Counted from the stretch's first letter, positions 34,788 through 46,652 are shown. The stretch: DNA of 64,000 bases from Methylosinus sp. C49 (GCF_009936375.1 NZ_AP022333.1:62001-126000); one strand, 5' to 3'. Notes: generated from the letters alone by a model not told the origin. Program-made: numbers and translations.

Positions 34788-36182
34788 TCAACGCTCCGAG
34801 GGCGCGGGTCTCCAGCCGCCTCCTAGGGCCATCATCAGATTCGCGCTCGCAGTGAGCCGGCGCTGCCGAATTTGCAGCGCAGTCTCTTCATTGGAAAGCG
34901 CAGTTGCTTGCGCCGTGACCACTGCCGTATAGGCCGAGGCTCCCGCCTTGTATTGATTGAGCGTGATCTCGACGGCGTGCTGCGAGACTCGAACCGCTTC
35001 CGACTGCGCTGAGGCTTGTCGGGCGAGGAGGCGAAGATCGGAGAGTTGATCCTCCACCGCCTGGAAGGCGGCGAGCACGGTTTGGCGATAATTGGCGACG
35101 CTCTGTTCATATGCCGCTCGAGCAGCGTCGACGGTCGCTTCGCGCGCGCCTCCGTCGATCAGCAGCAGACTGCCGCTTGCCGCCAGCGACCAAGCGGCGT
35201 TGCTGGCCGAGATCAGCGGCGGCACGCCCGAATAGCCGGCGACGGCTGCGAGGTCGATGGTCGGAAAATAGGCCGCAATCGCGACGCCGATCAGCGCATT
35301 CTGCTGTTGCATCTTGCGCTCCGCCTCAGCGATGTCCGGCCGACGCTCGAGCAGTGAGGACGGAAGCGCGGCGGGAGACGTCGGAACAGCGCGGGGCAAC
35401 TCGCCGCGCGGAATCGACAGATCGGACGGAGGCTTGCCGATCAGCAGCGCGATCGCATGTTCGTATTGCGCGCGTGAGACCTCCGCGCCGATGGCCGAGG
35501 CGCGCGTCGTCTCGAGTTGCGTCTGAGCAGTAATCACATCCGACAGGGCGGCGACGCCCGCGGCATATTGGTTCTGCGTAATCTTCAGGCTGCGTTCGTA
35601 GGCGCGCGCCGTGTCGTTCAGCAGACGCGCCAGCGAGTCCTGATAGCGCAGTGAGAAATAGTCGGTGACGAGCGTCGCTTGCGCAGAGAGCGTCAAATCG
35701 GCGAGCTGCGCAGCGCTAGCTCCCGCGCTGGCTTCAGCGCTCTCGATCTGACGGCGGGTCTTTCCCCATAGGTCGATCTCCCAGCTCACCGTGGCTTCCG
35801 CCGTCTGCGTCGTGGCTATCGATCCGGAGCTGCGCGCACGCGTCGAAGAGCCGCTGGCCGACAGGCTCGGGAACAGGCTCGACTGATCCTCACGCACGAC
35901 GGCGAGCGCTTGCCGATAGGCTGCCTCATAGGATTTCAAATTTTGGTTGTCGATCGCGACCAGCGGAACGAGCTTGTCGAGCATCGGATCCTTGAACACG
36001 CGCCACCAGTATCCGCGATCGGCGCCGTCGGCCGGCTCGGCGATCTTCCAGCCTTTCGGCGCCTCTTTGAACGCGACGGGCGTGGCCACGTCGGGTCGCA
36101 GATAATCCGGGCCGACCATCAGACAACCCTGAAGCGACAGCAGCGCGCCGCAGAGGCAGAAGAACATCGAAAAGCGCTTCAT
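34788..36182 (-). CDS. NodT-family RND efflux outer-membrane lipoprotein
   Basis: The 464-aa product begins with a lipoprotein signal (FFCLCGALLSLQGC, Cys at about 19), followed by MVGPDYLRPDV. Two outer-membrane efflux repeats follow (YRQALAVVREDQSSLFPSLS, LERRPDIAEAERKMQQQNAL, IGVAIAAYFPTIDLAAVAGY, GGWRP near the end). It forms the outer-membrane duct for the RND pump encoded upstream. The ATG at 36182 overlaps the stop of the second RND gene (ATGA). It is the last gene of the four-gene efflux operon. Confidence 0.93.
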   Translation of the reverse strand: MKRFSMFFCLCGALLSLQGCLMVGPDYLRPDVATPVAFKEAPKGWKIAEPADGADRGYWWRVFKDPMLDKLVPLVAIDNQNLKSYEAAYRQALAVVREDQSSLFPSLSASGSSTRARSSGSIATTQTAEATVSWEIDLWGKTRRQIESAEASAGASAAQLADLTLSAQATLVTDYFSLRYQDSLARLLNDTARAYERSLKITQNQYAAGVAALSDVITAQTQLETTRASAIGAEVSRAQYEHAIALLIGKPPSDLSIPRGELPRAVPTSPAALPSSLLERRPDIAEAERKMQQQNALIGVAIAAYFPTIDLAAVAGYSGVPPLISASNAAWSLAASGSLLLIDGGAREATVDAARAAYEQSVANYRQTVLAAFQAVEDQLSDLRLLARQASAQSEAVRVSQHAVEITLNQYKAGASAYTAVVTAQATALSNEETALQIRQRRLTASANLMMALGGGWRPAPSER

Positions 36183-39100
36183 TCCGCGAGCTCCGCGACA
36201 CTCGACCCCGGAAAGACGCGCCGCCAGAACCGGCGCGACCACAGCCGGAGGCGATCGAGATAGAGATAGACGACGGGAGTCGTATAGAGCGTCAGCAATT
36301 GGCTGACGATCAGCCCGCCGATGATAGAGACGCCGAGTGGACGCCGCAGCTCGGCGCCGACGCCTTGATCGAGCACCAGCGGCGCGGCCCCGAGCAGTGC
36401 CGCGAAGGTCGTCATCATGATGGGGCGAAAGCGCGCGAGGCAGGCGCGATGTATCGCCTCGGCTGGCGGCAGGCCGTCCTCCCGTTCTGCTTGCAGCGCG
36501 AAATCGACGATCATTATGGCGTTCTTCTTGACGATGCCGATGAGCAGGAACACGCCTATGAGCGCGATGACGGTGAAATCCGAGCCGGCGATGATCAATG
36601 CGAGCACGGCGCCGACTCCCGCGGAGGGGAGAGTCGAGAGGATCGTCAGCGGATGCACATAGCTCTCGTAGAGAATTCCGAGCACGGCGTAGACGGCGAG
36701 AAGCGCCGATCCGATCAGCAGCGGCATGGTTCCGATGAGCGACTTGGACGCGCCGGCCGAGCCGCCGAAAGAGCCGTGGATCGAGCTCGGCAAATGGATC
36801 TCTGCGACCGCCGTCTCGATCGCGGCGGTCGCATCGGCCAGTGTCCTCCCCGGCGCGAGATTGAAGGAAATCGTCGCTGCGGCGGCCTGGCCTTGGTGGT
36901 TGATCTGGACTGGGGTCGTCGTCGCCTCGAGCCGCGAGAAGGCGGTGATCGGAATCATCGCCGCCCGGCTGGAGCTGATGGCGGCGGCGCTCGACGCGCG
37001 GCCGCCGCTGCTCGTGGCAATCGAATTGGTCGCCTTGTTGCGCGCTGAGGAGCTTCCGGAGGTCGACCGCGTCGAGCTGTTCGTCGAGGAGGTCGACACG
37101 GTCCCATCGGTGGCGTTGGTGGAGGAACTCCCGCTCGCGGTCTCTCCCGAGGTGCTGACATAGATCTGCTCGATCGAGGAGGGATCCTGCAGATAGCGCG
37201 GCGCTAGTCCCATCACGACATGGTATTGATTTTGGTCCTGATAGATGGTCGACACCTGCCGCTGCCCGAAGGCGTCGTAGAGCGTTGCGTCGATAACGTC
37301 CGGCGTCACCTCGTAGCGCGCCGCCGTCGCCCGATCGATCACGACCTTAGTTTCGAGTCCGCCGATCTGCTGATCGGACGTGACGTCGACGAGCGCCTCC
37401 TGCTGCTTCATTGCGGCGTAGAGCTTCGGCCCCCATTTCCGAAGCTCGGCGGCGTCGTCTGCGAGCAGCGTGTATTGGAACTGGGCGAAGCTCATGCGGC
37501 CGCCGAGAAAAAGCTCTTGTCGCGGAAACATCATCACCTCTGCGCCGGGGATTTCAGCGAGCTTCGGGCGCAGCCGCGCCATCACCGCGAAAGCGGAATC
37601 CCGCCCCTTGTCGAGGGGCTCGAGGGTGGTGAACATTCGCGCCTGATTGACCGCGCCGTCGCCGATGGAGGCCGTCACCGTCTCGACGGCCGGATCGGCC
37701 CGCACGATCGCGAGCGCCTGCTCGACTTTCCGACGCATCGCCTCGAAGGAGATGCTTTGATCGGCGCGGATGCCACCCAGCATCAACCCGCCATCCTCCT
37801 GCGGAAAAAGGCTCTTCGGCGCCACGGCGAAGAGGAAGATGTTGAAGGCGATCGTGAGGAAAAGGGAGAGAAGGACGAGGCGCGGATGGGAGAGCGCGCC
37901 ACGCAGAGAAAGGTCGTAGCTCCGTCGCATCGCGTCGAGCGCGGCTCCGGCCGCACGTCCGAGACGACTGGAGCGGCGCTCCTCTTCGCCCGAGAGAAAG
38001 AGTGCGCACATCACTGGCGTCGTGGTGAGCGCGAGCAGAAGGGACACGCCGATCGCGATCGAGAGCACGACGGCGAACTCGTGGAACAGCCGACCGACGA
38101 GGCCGCCCATGAGAAAGATCGGCAGAAACACGGCGATGAGCGAGACACTCATCGAGACGACGGTGAAGCTCACCTCCCCGGCGCCGCGAATGGCGGCCTC
38201 TATGCGCGGAACGCCGGCTTCCCTGTGGCGAGCGATGTTCTCCAATACGACGATCGAATCGTCGACGACGAAGCCGGTGGCGATCGTCAGAGCCATCAGC
38301 GAGAGATTGTCGAGACTGTAACCGCATAATTTCATCACGGCAAAGGAGCCGAGGATCGACACCGGCACGGTAACGGCCGGGATCAGCGTCGCGCGGAAGC
38401 TGCGCAGAAAGACGAAGACGACGAGCACGACCAGCGCCACGGCGATGACGAGCGACTGCTCCGCGTGAGCGAGCGACGAACGTATGGTGACGCTGCGGTC
38501 GCCGGAAAGATTGAGCTCGACATCGCCGGGCAAGGCGGCTCGCAGCTGCGGCAGCAAAGCTTTCACATGATCGACGATCTCCACGATATTGCCGCCCGGC
38601 TGCTTGAAAAGAACCAGCACGACTGCGGTTTTGTCGTTCACATAGCCGATGTTACGCACATTCTCGACCGAGTCGGAGACCTCCGCGATGTCGCGAAGGA
38701 AGACGGGTCGACCGTCGCGAAAGGCGACGACGAGGTCGCCGTAGTCGGAAGCGTGGGTCGCCTGATCGTTCGCATAGAGCTGGAAGCGACGCTCGCCTTC
38801 GTCGATCACGCCTTTGGCGCTATTGGCGTTCGCGGCCGAGAGAGCGGCGCGAATCTCCTCCATGGCGATCCCATAATCGAACAATGCGCGAGGATCGAGA
38901 TCGACGCGAACGGCAGGAAGGGAGCTGCCTCCCACATCGACGTTACCGATCCCTTCGACCTGGAGAAGACGTTGCTGGAGAATGGTCGCTGCACTGTCGT
39001 AGAGCTGACCGGACGTGAGCGTTTTCGATGAAAGCGCCAGGATCAGGATCGGCGCCTCGGCGGGATTGAACTTGCGATAGGTCGGCTTGGATTTGAGCGC

Positions 39101-39463
39101 GGTCGGAAGATCGGCGCGCGCGGCGTCGATCGCAGCCTTCACGTCGCGCGCCGCGCCGTTGATGTCACGATCGAGACCAAATTGCAGAATGACTCGCGTC
39201 GAGCCGACCGCATTCTCGGAGGTCATCTCGGCGACGTCCGCGATCTGGCCGAGGCGGCGTTCGAGCGGAGCCGCCACGGTGGACGCCATCGTCTCCGGGC
39301 TGGCGCCGGGCATTTGCGCCTGAACCATGATGGTCGGGAAATCCACCTTCGGCAGCGGCGCGACAGGCAGATATCCGAACGCCAAAAGGCCGGAGACGGC
39401 GATCGCGAGAGTCAGCAGCGTCGTGGCGACTGGCCGCCCGACGAAGAGCGCGGCCATGCTCAC
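36179..39463 (-). CDS. mdtC: RND multidrug efflux inner-membrane subunit (MdtC-like) with a low-complexity insertion
   Basis: The 1094-aa RND pump protein begins [20 protein letters not shown] and has two sets of periplasmic loops and 12 helices. TM4 carries the proton-relay pair in [20 protein letters not shown]. After [13 protein letters not shown] it contains about 65 extra residues almost entirely Ser, Thr, Ala, Gly and Asn (encoded near 36960-37155), then resumes with [20 protein letters not shown]. The insertion falls where MdtC has a short hairpin in the docking region. The gene overlaps both neighbours by 4 bp. With MdtB it should form a mixed trimer. Confidence 0.92.
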   Translation of the reverse strand: MSMAALFVGRPVATTLLTLAIAVSGLLAFGYLPVAPLPKVDFPTIMVQAQMPGASPETMASTVAAPLERRLGQIADVAEMTSENAVGSTRVILQFGLDRDINGAARDVKAAIDAARADLPTALKSKPTYRKFNPAEAPILILALSSKTLTSGQLYDSAATILQQRLLQVEGIGNVDVGGSSLPAVRVDLDPRALFDYGIAMEEIRAALSAANANSAKGVIDEGERRFQLYANDQATHASDYGDLVVAFRDGRPVFLRDIAEVSDSVENVRNIGYVNDKTAVVLVLFKQPGGNIVEIVDHVKALLPQLRAALPGDVELNLSGDRSVTIRSSLAHAEQSLVIAVALVVLVVFVFLRSFRATLIPAVTVPVSILGSFAVMKLCGYSLDNLSLMALTIATGFVVDDSIVVLENIARHREAGVPRIEAAIRGAGEVSFTVVSMSVSLIAVFLPIFLMGGLVGRLFHEFAVVLSIAIGVSLLLALTTTPVMCALFLSGEEERRSSRLGRAAGAALDAMRRSYDLSLRGALSHPRLVLLSLFLTIAFNIFLFAVAPKSLFPQEDGGLMLGGIRADQSISFEAMRRKVEQALAIVRADPAVETVTASIGDGAVNQARMFTTLEPLDKGRDSAFAVMARLRPKLAEIPGAEVMMFPRQELFLGGRMSFAQFQYTLLADDAAELRKWGPKLYAAMKQQEALVDVTSDQQIGGLETKVVIDRATAARYEVTPDVIDATLYDAFGQRQVSTIYQDQNQYHVVMGLAPRYLQDPSSIEQIYVSTSGETASGSSSTNATDGTVSTSSTNSSTRSTSGSSSARNKATNSIATSSGGRASSAAAISSSRAAMIPITAFSRLEATTTPVQINHQGQAAAATISFNLAPGRTLADATAAIETAVAEIHLPSSIHGSFGGSAGASKSLIGTMPLLIGSALLAVYAVLGILYESYVHPLTILSTLPSAGVGAVLALIIAGSDFTVIALIGVFLLIGIVKKNAIMIVDFALQAEREDGLPPAEAIHRACLARFRPIMMTTFAALLGAAPLVLDQGVGAELRRPLGVSIIGGLIVSQLLTLYTTPVVYLYLDRLRLWSRRFWRRVFPGSSVAELAE

Positions 39464-42400
39464 GAGACGCTCTCCTCCTGTCGTGCGCCGAAGCGCTCCC
39501 GCAGTCGCACAGCCAGTCGATCGAAAGCGAGATAGACGGCCGGCGTCGTGAAGAGGGTCAGCAGTTGGCTGACGGCGAGGCCGCCGATCATGGCGACGCC
39601 GAGCGGCTGGCGCAGCTCCGAGCCATTGCCCGAGCCGAGCGCCATCGGCGCCGCAGAGATCAACGCCACCATCGTCGTCATCAGAATCGGCCGGAAGCGC
39701 AGAAGGCAGGCGCGGCGGATTGCCTCGCGCGGCGTCAAGCCCTCGTCGCGTTCGGCGACGATGGCGAAGTCGATCATCATGATCGCATTCTTCTTGACGA
39801 TCCCGATGAGGAGAATGATCGCGATGATCGCGATGACATCGAGATTGGAGCCGGTGATCGTCATCGCCAGCAGCGCGCCGAGGGCGGCGGAAGGGAGCGT
39901 GGAGAGGATCGTCAGAGGATGAACGAAGCTCTCATAGAGCACCCCGAGCACGACATACATGACGAGAACGGCCGCGAGAATGAGATAGAGCTCGTTCGTC
40001 AGCGAGGAGCGGAAGGCGGCGGTCGCTCCTTGAAAATGCGTGCCGAAGCTCGCCGGCAGGCCGATGGCGCGCTCGGCGGTCTCGACCGCAGTGATCGCAT
40101 CGCCCAAAGCAGCGCCGCTCGCCAGATTAAACGAGATCGTCGTCGCCGGAAATTGCGCGAAATGCCCGATCTGAACCGGCTTGCGGCCGACGACGACGCG
40201 CGCCATGGCGGAGAGCGGCGCCTGTCCCCCGCTCGCCGTCGCCGATGGCAGATAGATCGAATCGAACGTGTCGAGGCCGCGCCGCAGGTCGGGGTCGGCT
40301 TCCAGTATGACCCGCCTCTGGTCTGCTTGCGTGAAGATCGTGCTGACGATGCGCTGACCGAAACTGTCGTAGAGCGCATTGTCGATCGTCGCCAGAGTAA
40401 TGCCGAAGCGCGCCGCCGTCGCGCGATCGACCTCGATCATGGCGGCGAGGCCGTCGTCCTGCAGATCGCTGGTCACGTCCACGAGTCCGGACGTCTTGCG
40501 AAGCTCCGCGATGAGCTTCGGCGTCCAGGCGCCGAGCTCGACAGACGAGGGGTTGTCGAGAGTGAACTGATATTGTGTCGCGCTGACTTCGGTTTCGACG
40601 GTGAGGTCCTGCGCCGGTTGCATGTAGAGAGCGATGCCGGCGACCTTCGAGACATTCCCTTGAATGCGGCGGATGATTTCGCCCGCCGAGAGGCGCCGCT
40701 CGGATTTGGGACGCAGAACGATCTGCATGCGGCCCCTGTTGAGCGTCGTGTTGTCGCCGTCGATGCCGATGAAGGAAGATAGGTCGACGACATCCTCGTC
40801 CTCGAGGACCACCTTGGCGAGTTCGGTCTGCAGCTGGCTCATGCGTGAAAAGGAAATAGACTGCGACGCCTCGGTGACGCCTTGGATGACGCCCGTGTCC
40901 TGCGCCGGAAAGAACCCCTTCGGCACGACGAGAGCGAGCGCGCCCGTCAAGGCGAGAGTGGCGGCGGCGACGGCGAGCGTCACATTCTGCTGATCGAGGG
41001 AGACGGCGAGCGCTCGGTCGTAGCCGGCAAGCAGGGAATCGAACCATCCACGACTGTCGCCGGCGCGCGCGTCTGACTGCTTCGGCTGCTCGCGCAGGAG
41101 CCGCGCGCACATCATCGGAACGAAGGTCAAGGATACGATAGCCGAAATGACGATCGCCGAAGCGAGGGTCACGGAGAATTCATAGAATAGACGGCCGATC
41201 ATATCGCTCATGAAGAAGAGCGGAATGAGCACGGCGAGCAGCGAGACCGTCAAAGACACGATGGTGAAGGCGATCTCGCGTGAGCCTTTCAGCGCGGCGT
41301 CGAACGGGCGCATGCCCGCTTCGATATGACGGCTGATGTTCTCGATGACGACGATCGCGTCATCGACAACGAAGCCGGTCGCTATGGTCAGCGCCATCAA
41401 GGAGAGGTTGTCGAGGCTAAAGCGCCACAGATACATCGCGGCGAAAGCGCCGACGAGCGACAGCGGAACCGACAGGCTCGGAATGAGCGTCGCGCGCAGA
41501 TTGCGCAGGAACAAGAAAATCACCATCACGACGAGGGCGATCGCGAGACCGAGCTCGAATTCGACGTCCTCGATCGACGCGCGAATCGTAGTCGTGCGAT
41601 CGGCGATCACCTGGGCCTGGACGGAGGAAGGAAGGCTCGCCGTCAGCTGCGGCAGCAACGCTTTGACCGCCTCGACCACATTGATGACATTGGCGCCGGG
41701 CTGGCGCTGCACGTTGAGCAGAATTGCCGGCGCAGCGTTCGCCCAGGCGCGCAGCTGCGTGTTCTCCGCATCGCGCTCGACCTTCGCCACATCGGAGAGC
41801 CGGACAGGGCGGCCGTTCTTAAAGGCGATCACCGAATCGAGATAGTCACGCGGGTCCTGGATCTGGTCGTTGGCGTCGATCGTGTAGGAGCGCTGCGCTC
41901 CGTCCAGAGTGCCTTTTGGCGTGTTGACATTGATGTTGCCGAGCGTCGTGCGCAGATCATCGATGTTGAGCCCATGCGCCGACAAGGCGCGTATATCGGC
42001 GCGCGCGCGAACCGCCGGCTTGTGGCCACCGGCGAGCGTCACCAATCCGACGCCGGCGAGCTGCGAGATCTTTTGCGCGAGCCGCGTGTCGGCGAGCGTC
42101 TGGAGCTCGATCAGCGGCGTCGTCGGCGACGTCACCGCAATGACGAGGATCGGAGCGTCGGCCGGATTGATCTTGGCGTAGACCGGCGGCGTGGGGAGGT
42201 CGCTCGGCAACAGATTCGTCGCGGCGTTGATCGCCGCCTGCACCTCCTGCTCGGCGATGTCGAGCGACAGCGAAAGATCGAATTGCAGCGTGATAACGGA
42301 AGCGCCGGCCGAGGATTTCGAGGACATCTGACGCAGACTCGCCATCTGCCCCAGCTGTTTTTCGAGCGGCGCCGTGACGGCGGAAGTCATGACCTCCGGA

Positions 42401-42564
42401 CTGGCGCCCGGATAGAAGGTCTGGACCTGAATCGTCGGATATTCGACTGTCGGAAGCGCCGAGAGCGGCAGATAGCGCCAGGCGACGACGCCGACGAAGA
42501 GTAGCGCCGCCATGAGCAGCGTCGTCGCCACCGGCCGCAGGATGAACAAGCGCGACGGATTCAT
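39460..42564 (-). CDS. mdtB: RND multidrug efflux inner-membrane subunit (MdtB-like)
   Basis: The 1034-aa product is of normal RND length. It starts [20 protein letters not shown] (ATG at 42564, overlapping the adaptor gene stop). TM4 has [20 protein letters not shown], and [20 protein letters not shown] and [19 protein letters not shown] are typical of the second half. No insertion corresponding to the one in the adjacent MdtC-like protein is seen. A longer open frame upstream reads through the adaptor gene and is not the true start. Confidence 0.93.
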   Translation of the reverse strand: MNPSRLFILRPVATTLLMAALLFVGVVAWRYLPLSALPTVEYPTIQVQTFYPGASPEVMTSAVTAPLEKQLGQMASLRQMSSKSSAGASVITLQFDLSLSLDIAEQEVQAAINAATNLLPSDLPTPPVYAKINPADAPILVIAVTSPTTPLIELQTLADTRLAQKISQLAGVGLVTLAGGHKPAVRARADIRALSAHGLNIDDLRTTLGNINVNTPKGTLDGAQRSYTIDANDQIQDPRDYLDSVIAFKNGRPVRLSDVAKVERDAENTQLRAWANAAPAILLNVQRQPGANVINVVEAVKALLPQLTASLPSSVQAQVIADRTTTIRASIEDVEFELGLAIALVVMVIFLFLRNLRATLIPSLSVPLSLVGAFAAMYLWRFSLDNLSLMALTIATGFVVDDAIVVIENISRHIEAGMRPFDAALKGSREIAFTIVSLTVSLLAVLIPLFFMSDMIGRLFYEFSVTLASAIVISAIVSLTFVPMMCARLLREQPKQSDARAGDSRGWFDSLLAGYDRALAVSLDQQNVTLAVAAATLALTGALALVVPKGFFPAQDTGVIQGVTEASQSISFSRMSQLQTELAKVVLEDEDVVDLSSFIGIDGDNTTLNRGRMQIVLRPKSERRLSAGEIIRRIQGNVSKVAGIALYMQPAQDLTVETEVSATQYQFTLDNPSSVELGAWTPKLIAELRKTSGLVDVTSDLQDDGLAAMIEVDRATAARFGITLATIDNALYDSFGQRIVSTIFTQADQRRVILEADPDLRRGLDTFDSIYLPSATASGGQAPLSAMARVVVGRKPVQIGHFAQFPATTISFNLASGAALGDAITAVETAERAIGLPASFGTHFQGATAAFRSSLTNELYLILAAVLVMYVVLGVLYESFVHPLTILSTLPSAALGALLAMTITGSNLDVIAIIAIILLIGIVKKNAIMMIDFAIVAERDEGLTPREAIRRACLLRFRPILMTTMVALISAAPMALGSGNGSELRQPLGVAMIGGLAVSQLLTLFTTPAVYLAFDRLAVRLRERFGARQEESVS

Positions 42565-43793
42565 GGGCGGCCCCGGTCCGCTCGCGCCGACTGTGAGGGG
42601 ATGCGAATTTTCGCGCCCTCGCTCAGGCGCTCGGCGCCTTCGACGACGAGGCGGTCGCCCGGCGCCAAGCCGGACAGGATCGCGACGTTGCCGCCGGCGG
42701 ACGCGCCGGTCGTGATCTTGCGAACGGACACGGTGTCGCCGGAGTTGACGACATAGACGAATGTACCCGGCGCGCCGCTGCGTATGGCGGTCGCCGGCGC
42801 GACGACGACGTCGCGCTGAGTGTCGAGCAAGAGCTCGACATTGACGAACTGATTGGGAAAAAGAGCGCCGTTGGCGTTCTCGAACAAAGCGCGAAGCTTC
42901 ACCGTGCCGGTGCTGGTGTCTATCTGATTGTCGACGGCGTCGAGAACGCCGGTGGCGAGCTTTTCGGCATAGGCGCGGTCGTAGACGGTCACCGCCGGAC
43001 GCGCGCCTTCCCGCAGTCGCTTCATGAGCTTGCGCAGGCTCTCTTCCGGCAGCGTGAAGACGACCGAGATCGGATCGATCTGCGTGACGACGACGACGCC
43101 ATTCGTGTCGGATGGCGTGACGTAATTGCCGACGTCCACCTGGCGCAGTCCCACACGGCCGTGCACCGGGGAAACGATGCGACAATAGACGAGATTGAGC
43201 TTCTGCGTGTCGACCTGCCCCTTGTCGCTGCGCACGAGGCCTTCATATTGCCGGACTGTCGCCGCGGCCGTGTCGACCGTCTGCCGCGACGTCGAATCCT
43301 GCTTGATCAGACGCTGATAGCGTTGCAGATCGAGACGCGCATTATCGAGCAGCGCCTGATCCTTCTCGAGCTGTCCCTGATATTGGGTGAGCAACGCTTC
43401 ATAGGGGCGGGGGTCGATCTGGACGAGCAGCTCGCCCTTCTCGACCATCTGGCCCTCGTGGAAGTGGATCTCGGTCAGATAGCCGCTGATCTGCGATTTC
43501 ACCGTCGCCGTTGCGAGCGAGCTGATCGTGCCGAGCGACGTCAGCGTCACTGGCACGTCGCCCTTCGTCAACGTCGCCACCGAGACCGATTGCGCGGATG
43601 CGGCGCCCGGCGCGGCCATTCCCGGAGGCCCTCCGGGTGGACCCATGCTCGGGCGCTTCCATGGCGCGCGCAAAAGCAGAACCCCCGCGACGACGGCCAG
43701 CGCGGCGAGCGGTATCAGCCAACGGCGAGCCGTCGCGCCGATCATGCGCGCCGGGCGGTTCGAACTCGTGCAGAATGAGAGGCGCTTTTCCAT
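42561..43793 (-). CDS. mdtA: RND periplasmic adaptor (membrane fusion protein, MdtA-like)
   Basis: The 410-aa product has an N-terminal membrane anchor ([20 protein letters not shown]) and a Pro/Gly-rich spacer. A lipoyl half-motif pair follows ([40 protein letters not shown]) around a coiled hairpin, then beta-barrel and membrane-proximal domains (GQFVNV-like [19 protein letters not shown]). It links the MdtBC pump to the outer-membrane lipoprotein. It is the first gene of the operon and faces away from the two-component pair at 44018-46050, which is a plausible regulator. Confidence 0.93.
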   Translation of the reverse strand: MEKRLSFCTSSNRPARMIGATARRWLIPLAALAVVAGVLLLRAPWKRPSMGPPGGPPGMAAPGAASAQSVSVATLTKGDVPVTLTSLGTISSLATATVKSQISGYLTEIHFHEGQMVEKGELLVQIDPRPYEALLTQYQGQLEKDQALLDNARLDLQRYQRLIKQDSTSRQTVDTAAATVRQYEGLVRSDKGQVDTQKLNLVYCRIVSPVHGRVGLRQVDVGNYVTPSDTNGVVVVTQIDPISVVFTLPEESLRKLMKRLREGARPAVTVYDRAYAEKLATGVLDAVDNQIDTSTGTVKLRALFENANGALFPNQFVNVELLLDTQRDVVVAPATAIRSGAPGTFVYVVNSGDTVSVRKITTGASAGGNVAILSGLAPGDRLVVEGAERLSEGAKIRIPSQSARADRGRP

Positions 43794-43908
43794 GAGAACA
43801 GGCGAAATCCAGGGCCGAGGCGACGCTGCCCGGTCATCCGCCCGGACTATGAAGCCAGGCCGCGGCAGTTTTCAACTAAGTGATTGTTTATTTTATATTT
43901 TAACGCAA

Positions 43909-43926
43909 TGTGTCAGTTTCGACACA
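43909..43926. promoter_or_regulatory. Palindrome between the efflux operon and the two-component genes
   Basis: TGTGTC-AGTTTC-GACACA is a perfect 6-bp inverted repeat with a 6-bp spacer. It lies in the A/T-rich divergent region (43794-44017) between mdtA on minus and the response regulator on plus. It is a good candidate operator for one of these units, most simply for the OmpR-type regulator encoded alongside. Confidence 0.45.
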
Positions 43927-44017
43927 GACCGAATATTGCCGATCGGCGCAATCGCGCCTATCCAACTCTTGTCGCTTCGGCGAACTCGGCGCGCAGTCTC
44001 GGGAGTCCGACATAGCG

Positions 44018-44740
44018 TTGAACAAGACCCATAACATTCTCATTGTCGAGGACGATCTCGACATACGCGATCTTCTCGCCGGCTTTCTCCGAGCCAAGGG
44101 CTTCGGAGTCACGGCTTGTGGCAGCTCCGAGGAAGCCGGGCTGATCCTGGCGCGGGAGCGTATCGATCTCGTACTCCTCGACGTCATGTTGCCGGGCGCG
44201 GATGGATTCGAGTTGTGCCGGAGCCTGCGTTCGTCGGGCGGCCCGCGCATCATCATGCTGACGGCGCTCAGCGAGCCGGTCGACAAAGTCGTCGGATTGG
44301 AGCTCGGCGCCGACGATTATGTCGGCAAGCCTTTCGATCTTCGTGAACTGCTGGCGCGTATTCGCGCCGTGCTTCGCCGCCCGCAGTTCGGCGACCCAGA
44401 ACCACACGCCTTCAAAGCCGAACAGGTCTTGCACTTTTCAGGCTTCGCCTTCCACCCGCAGCGCCGATTTCTGCGTTCGGCCGCCGGCTTGCGTGTGCCG
44501 CTCACCGGCGCCGAGACGGATTTATTGCTTGTGTTCTGCCGGAACAGGCGCCGAATTCTCTCCCGAGAGGAGCTGATAAATCTCTCGCGCGGTGAAGGTT
44601 TCGCGATTGCGCCGCGGTCCGTCGATCTCCTCGTCAGCCGCCTTCGCCGCAAGCTGTCCGGCGACGATCCCTTCGCCGACGTCATCCGCACGGTGCGCGC
44701 GGACGGATACGCCTTTCAGCCGGAAGTCTCGATTGAATGA
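44018..44740 (+). CDS. OmpR-family response regulator
   Basis: The 240-aa product has a receiver domain (ILIVEDDLDIRDLLAGFLRA, phospho-Asp in VLLDVMLPGADGF, Thr in MLTALS, Lys in GKPFDLRELLARIRAVLRR) and a C-terminal winged-helix DNA-binding domain (GAETDLLLVFCRNRRRILSR, RSVDLLVSRLRRKLSGDD, VRADGYAF). The TTG at 44018, preceded by GGGAG, starts right before the receiver. A GTG at 43910 would add 36 residues without homology and lies inside the palindrome. It overlaps the histidine kinase gene by 4 bp and is divergent from the RND pump. Confidence 0.9.
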   Translation: MNKTHNILIVEDDLDIRDLLAGFLRAKGFGVTACGSSEEAGLILARERIDLVLLDVMLPGADGFELCRSLRSSGGPRIIMLTALSEPVDKVVGLELGADDYVGKPFDLRELLARIRAVLRRPQFGDPEPHAFKAEQVLHFSGFAFHPQRRFLRSAAGLRVPLTGAETDLLLVFCRNRRRILSREELINLSRGEGFAIAPRSVDLLVSRLRRKLSGDDPFADVIRTVRADGYAFQPEVSIE

Positions 44741-46050
44741 TACAGCGCTTCTTCACCACGACGCTCGGTCAGATCATTGCAATCATCGCCGTGTCCTCGG
44801 CGACGACTTTCTTTCTCTTTCTCGCCATTCTCTCGACCCTCAACACCAATCTCCCACCGCCGCCGCCATGGCCTTGGCCGAGCGCCTATCGAATCGCTTT
44901 CGTCTTCGAGAGTGTCCTCGGAGCGCCGGAGGATGCGCGCGCGGCTATCGTCGCTGCTGCGCGCCGACGCGATTTCGCAGTCCAACTCACGTCCTCGCCG
45001 GTCGTTTGCGACGGAAACACGAAGGACGCCCAAACTCTCCAATCGGCGCTGCGATCGAAATTCAACCATGCTTTTTCTGAGCCGACAGTCCGCTCTTGCA
45101 GCTCCGGCGACCCCGCGACCGATCTTCAAGCGCTGCTGCCATTAGATGGACGAACGCTCGAGATCCGAAGCGGCAAGCCGGGGGGCGACCACTTTTCACG
45201 ACTCACCCTTCCGCTCGTAGGCGCCCTGCTGTTCCTTTGCGTGGCGGTCACCGCATTGTCCGCTTGGGCCGTTTGGCGCGTTACCGGGCCATTGCGTCGT
45301 CTCGCCGACAAGGCCGACGCCTTCGGACGCGAGATCGTGCTGGAGCCCATCCAGGAAGAAGGGCCGCTCGAAATACGACGAGTGGCGAGAGCCTTCAATC
45401 TGATGCAGGAACGCGTCACGCGCTCCATGAGCGATCGCACACGCATGCTAGCGGCCGTCGGGCATGACCTCAGGACGCCTCTCACACGCATGCGTCTACA
45501 GTTGCAAGCCGGGAAAATGGAAAGTCTCAGAAGCAAGCTTCTGCGCGATGTCGATCTGATGCATTCGATGGTCGCCTCGACACTCTCCTTTCTCAGCGGC
45601 GCCTTCGACGTGGAAGAGAAGGAATGGCTCGATCTCAGCGCTCTATTGTCGACACTATGTGACGAGTTCGAAGAAACGGGGGCCCGGATCGCTTATGAAG
45701 GCGGCGCCGACATCTGCTTTTTCTGTCGGCCCAACGCGATCAATCGCGCGTTGACAAATCTGATCGAAAATGCCCTTCATTTCGGCGATCGCGTCGACGT
45801 CTCCGCTTCGATGGACGGAACTCAAATCGTGCTCGACGTTGTCGATGACGGTCCAGGCGTTCCCGCCGAAAGAATCGAGGAAATTCTCGAACCTTTCGTT
45901 CGCCTCGACCCATCGCGCTCCGCAAGGCCGGGAAGCGTCGGCCTCGGACTTTCTATCGTCAAAGAAATCGTCGAAGCGCATCGGGGTCGACTCGAACTTC
46001 ACCAACGGGACCCGCACGGCCTCATCGCTAGAATTGTATTTCCGGTTTAG
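44737..46050 (+). CDS. Sensor histidine kinase (EnvZ-like)
   Basis: The 437-aa product has two membrane helices (about 8-30, LGQIIAIIAVSSATTFFLFL; about 150-175, LTLPLVGALLFLCVAVTALS) around a roughly 120-residue periplasmic sensor. HAMP, the H-box AAVGHDLRTPLTRMRLQLQA, the N-box NRALTNLIENALHFG and the G-boxes VVDDGPGVP and GLGLSIVKEIVEAHRG follow. All catalytic boxes are present. It partners the OmpR-type regulator directly upstream. A candidate IS6 terminal repeat abuts its TAG stop without damaging the gene. Confidence 0.92.
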   Translation: MIQRFFTTTLGQIIAIIAVSSATTFFLFLAILSTLNTNLPPPPPWPWPSAYRIAFVFESVLGAPEDARAAIVAAARRRDFAVQLTSSPVVCDGNTKDAQTLQSALRSKFNHAFSEPTVRSCSSGDPATDLQALLPLDGRTLEIRSGKPGGDHFSRLTLPLVGALLFLCVAVTALSAWAVWRVTGPLRRLADKADAFGREIVLEPIQEEGPLEIRRVARAFNLMQERVTRSMSDRTRMLAAVGHDLRTPLTRMRLQLQAGKMESLRSKLLRDVDLMHSMVASTLSFLSGAFDVEEKEWLDLSALLSTLCDEFEETGARIAYEGGADICFFCRPNAINRALTNLIENALHFGDRVDVSASMDGTQIVLDVVDDGPGVPAERIEEILEPFVRLDPSRSARPGSVGLGLSIVKEIVEAHRGRLELHQRDPHGLIARIVFPV

Positions 46051-46610
46051 GGCTCTGTCGCGAGTTTTTTCTCGCGGACGGGTTTGGGCTATGTTCGCCG
46101 GGCGTAGGGCAGGCGGAATAGTAGGATGATCGATTTCAAGGGCAGCCATTTTGAACGCGACGTGATCCTGTGGGGTGTCCGCTGATATATGGCGTATCCG
46201 ATGAGCTATCGTCAGCTCGAGGAAATGATGGAAGAGCGCGGCGTCGAGGTCGACCATTCCACGCTCAACCGCTGGGTCGCCCAATATGCGTTGCGCTTTT
46301 TGCGCAAGGCGATCGGCCGAAGAAGATAACGATCGACAAAAGCGGAGCCAATACGGCGGCGATCGAAAGCTACAATGAGGAGCGTGAAGCGGACCTCGAA
46401 ATCGGCGCGTCAAATATCTCAATAATATCGTCGAGCAGGACCATCGAGCAGTGAACCTGCGTGACGCGTCCGACGCTGGGTTTCAAATCATTCCGATCGG
46501 CAGCGGCGACGCTTTCCGGGATCGAGCTGATGCACATGATTCGAAAGGGGCAGACGCGAACGACCAACGAAATGCGTCCCGCGCAGCAATTCTATCCCCT
46601 CGCCGCCTGA
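46051..46610 (+). pseudogene. IS6-family transposase remnant
   Basis: The stretch starts with GGCTCTGTCGCGAG (46051-46064), like an IS6-family terminal repeat, immediately after the kinase stop. From 46126 it reads MIDFKGSHFERDVILWGVR, then a TGA in place of the usual Trp, then MAYPMSYRQLEEMMEERGVE and STLNRWVAQYA. An internal deletion follows, then KITIDKSGANTAAIESYNEE and, across more frame changes, pieces matching YLNNIVEQDHRAV, GFKSF and the C-terminal TRTTNEMRPAQQFY region up to the TGA at 46608-46610. It cannot encode a working transposase. No matching right end was accepted. Confidence 0.8.
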
Positions 46611-46652
46611 GCCCGCCTGCCGGCGACCCTTCATCTCGGCGCGCAAGCATGC

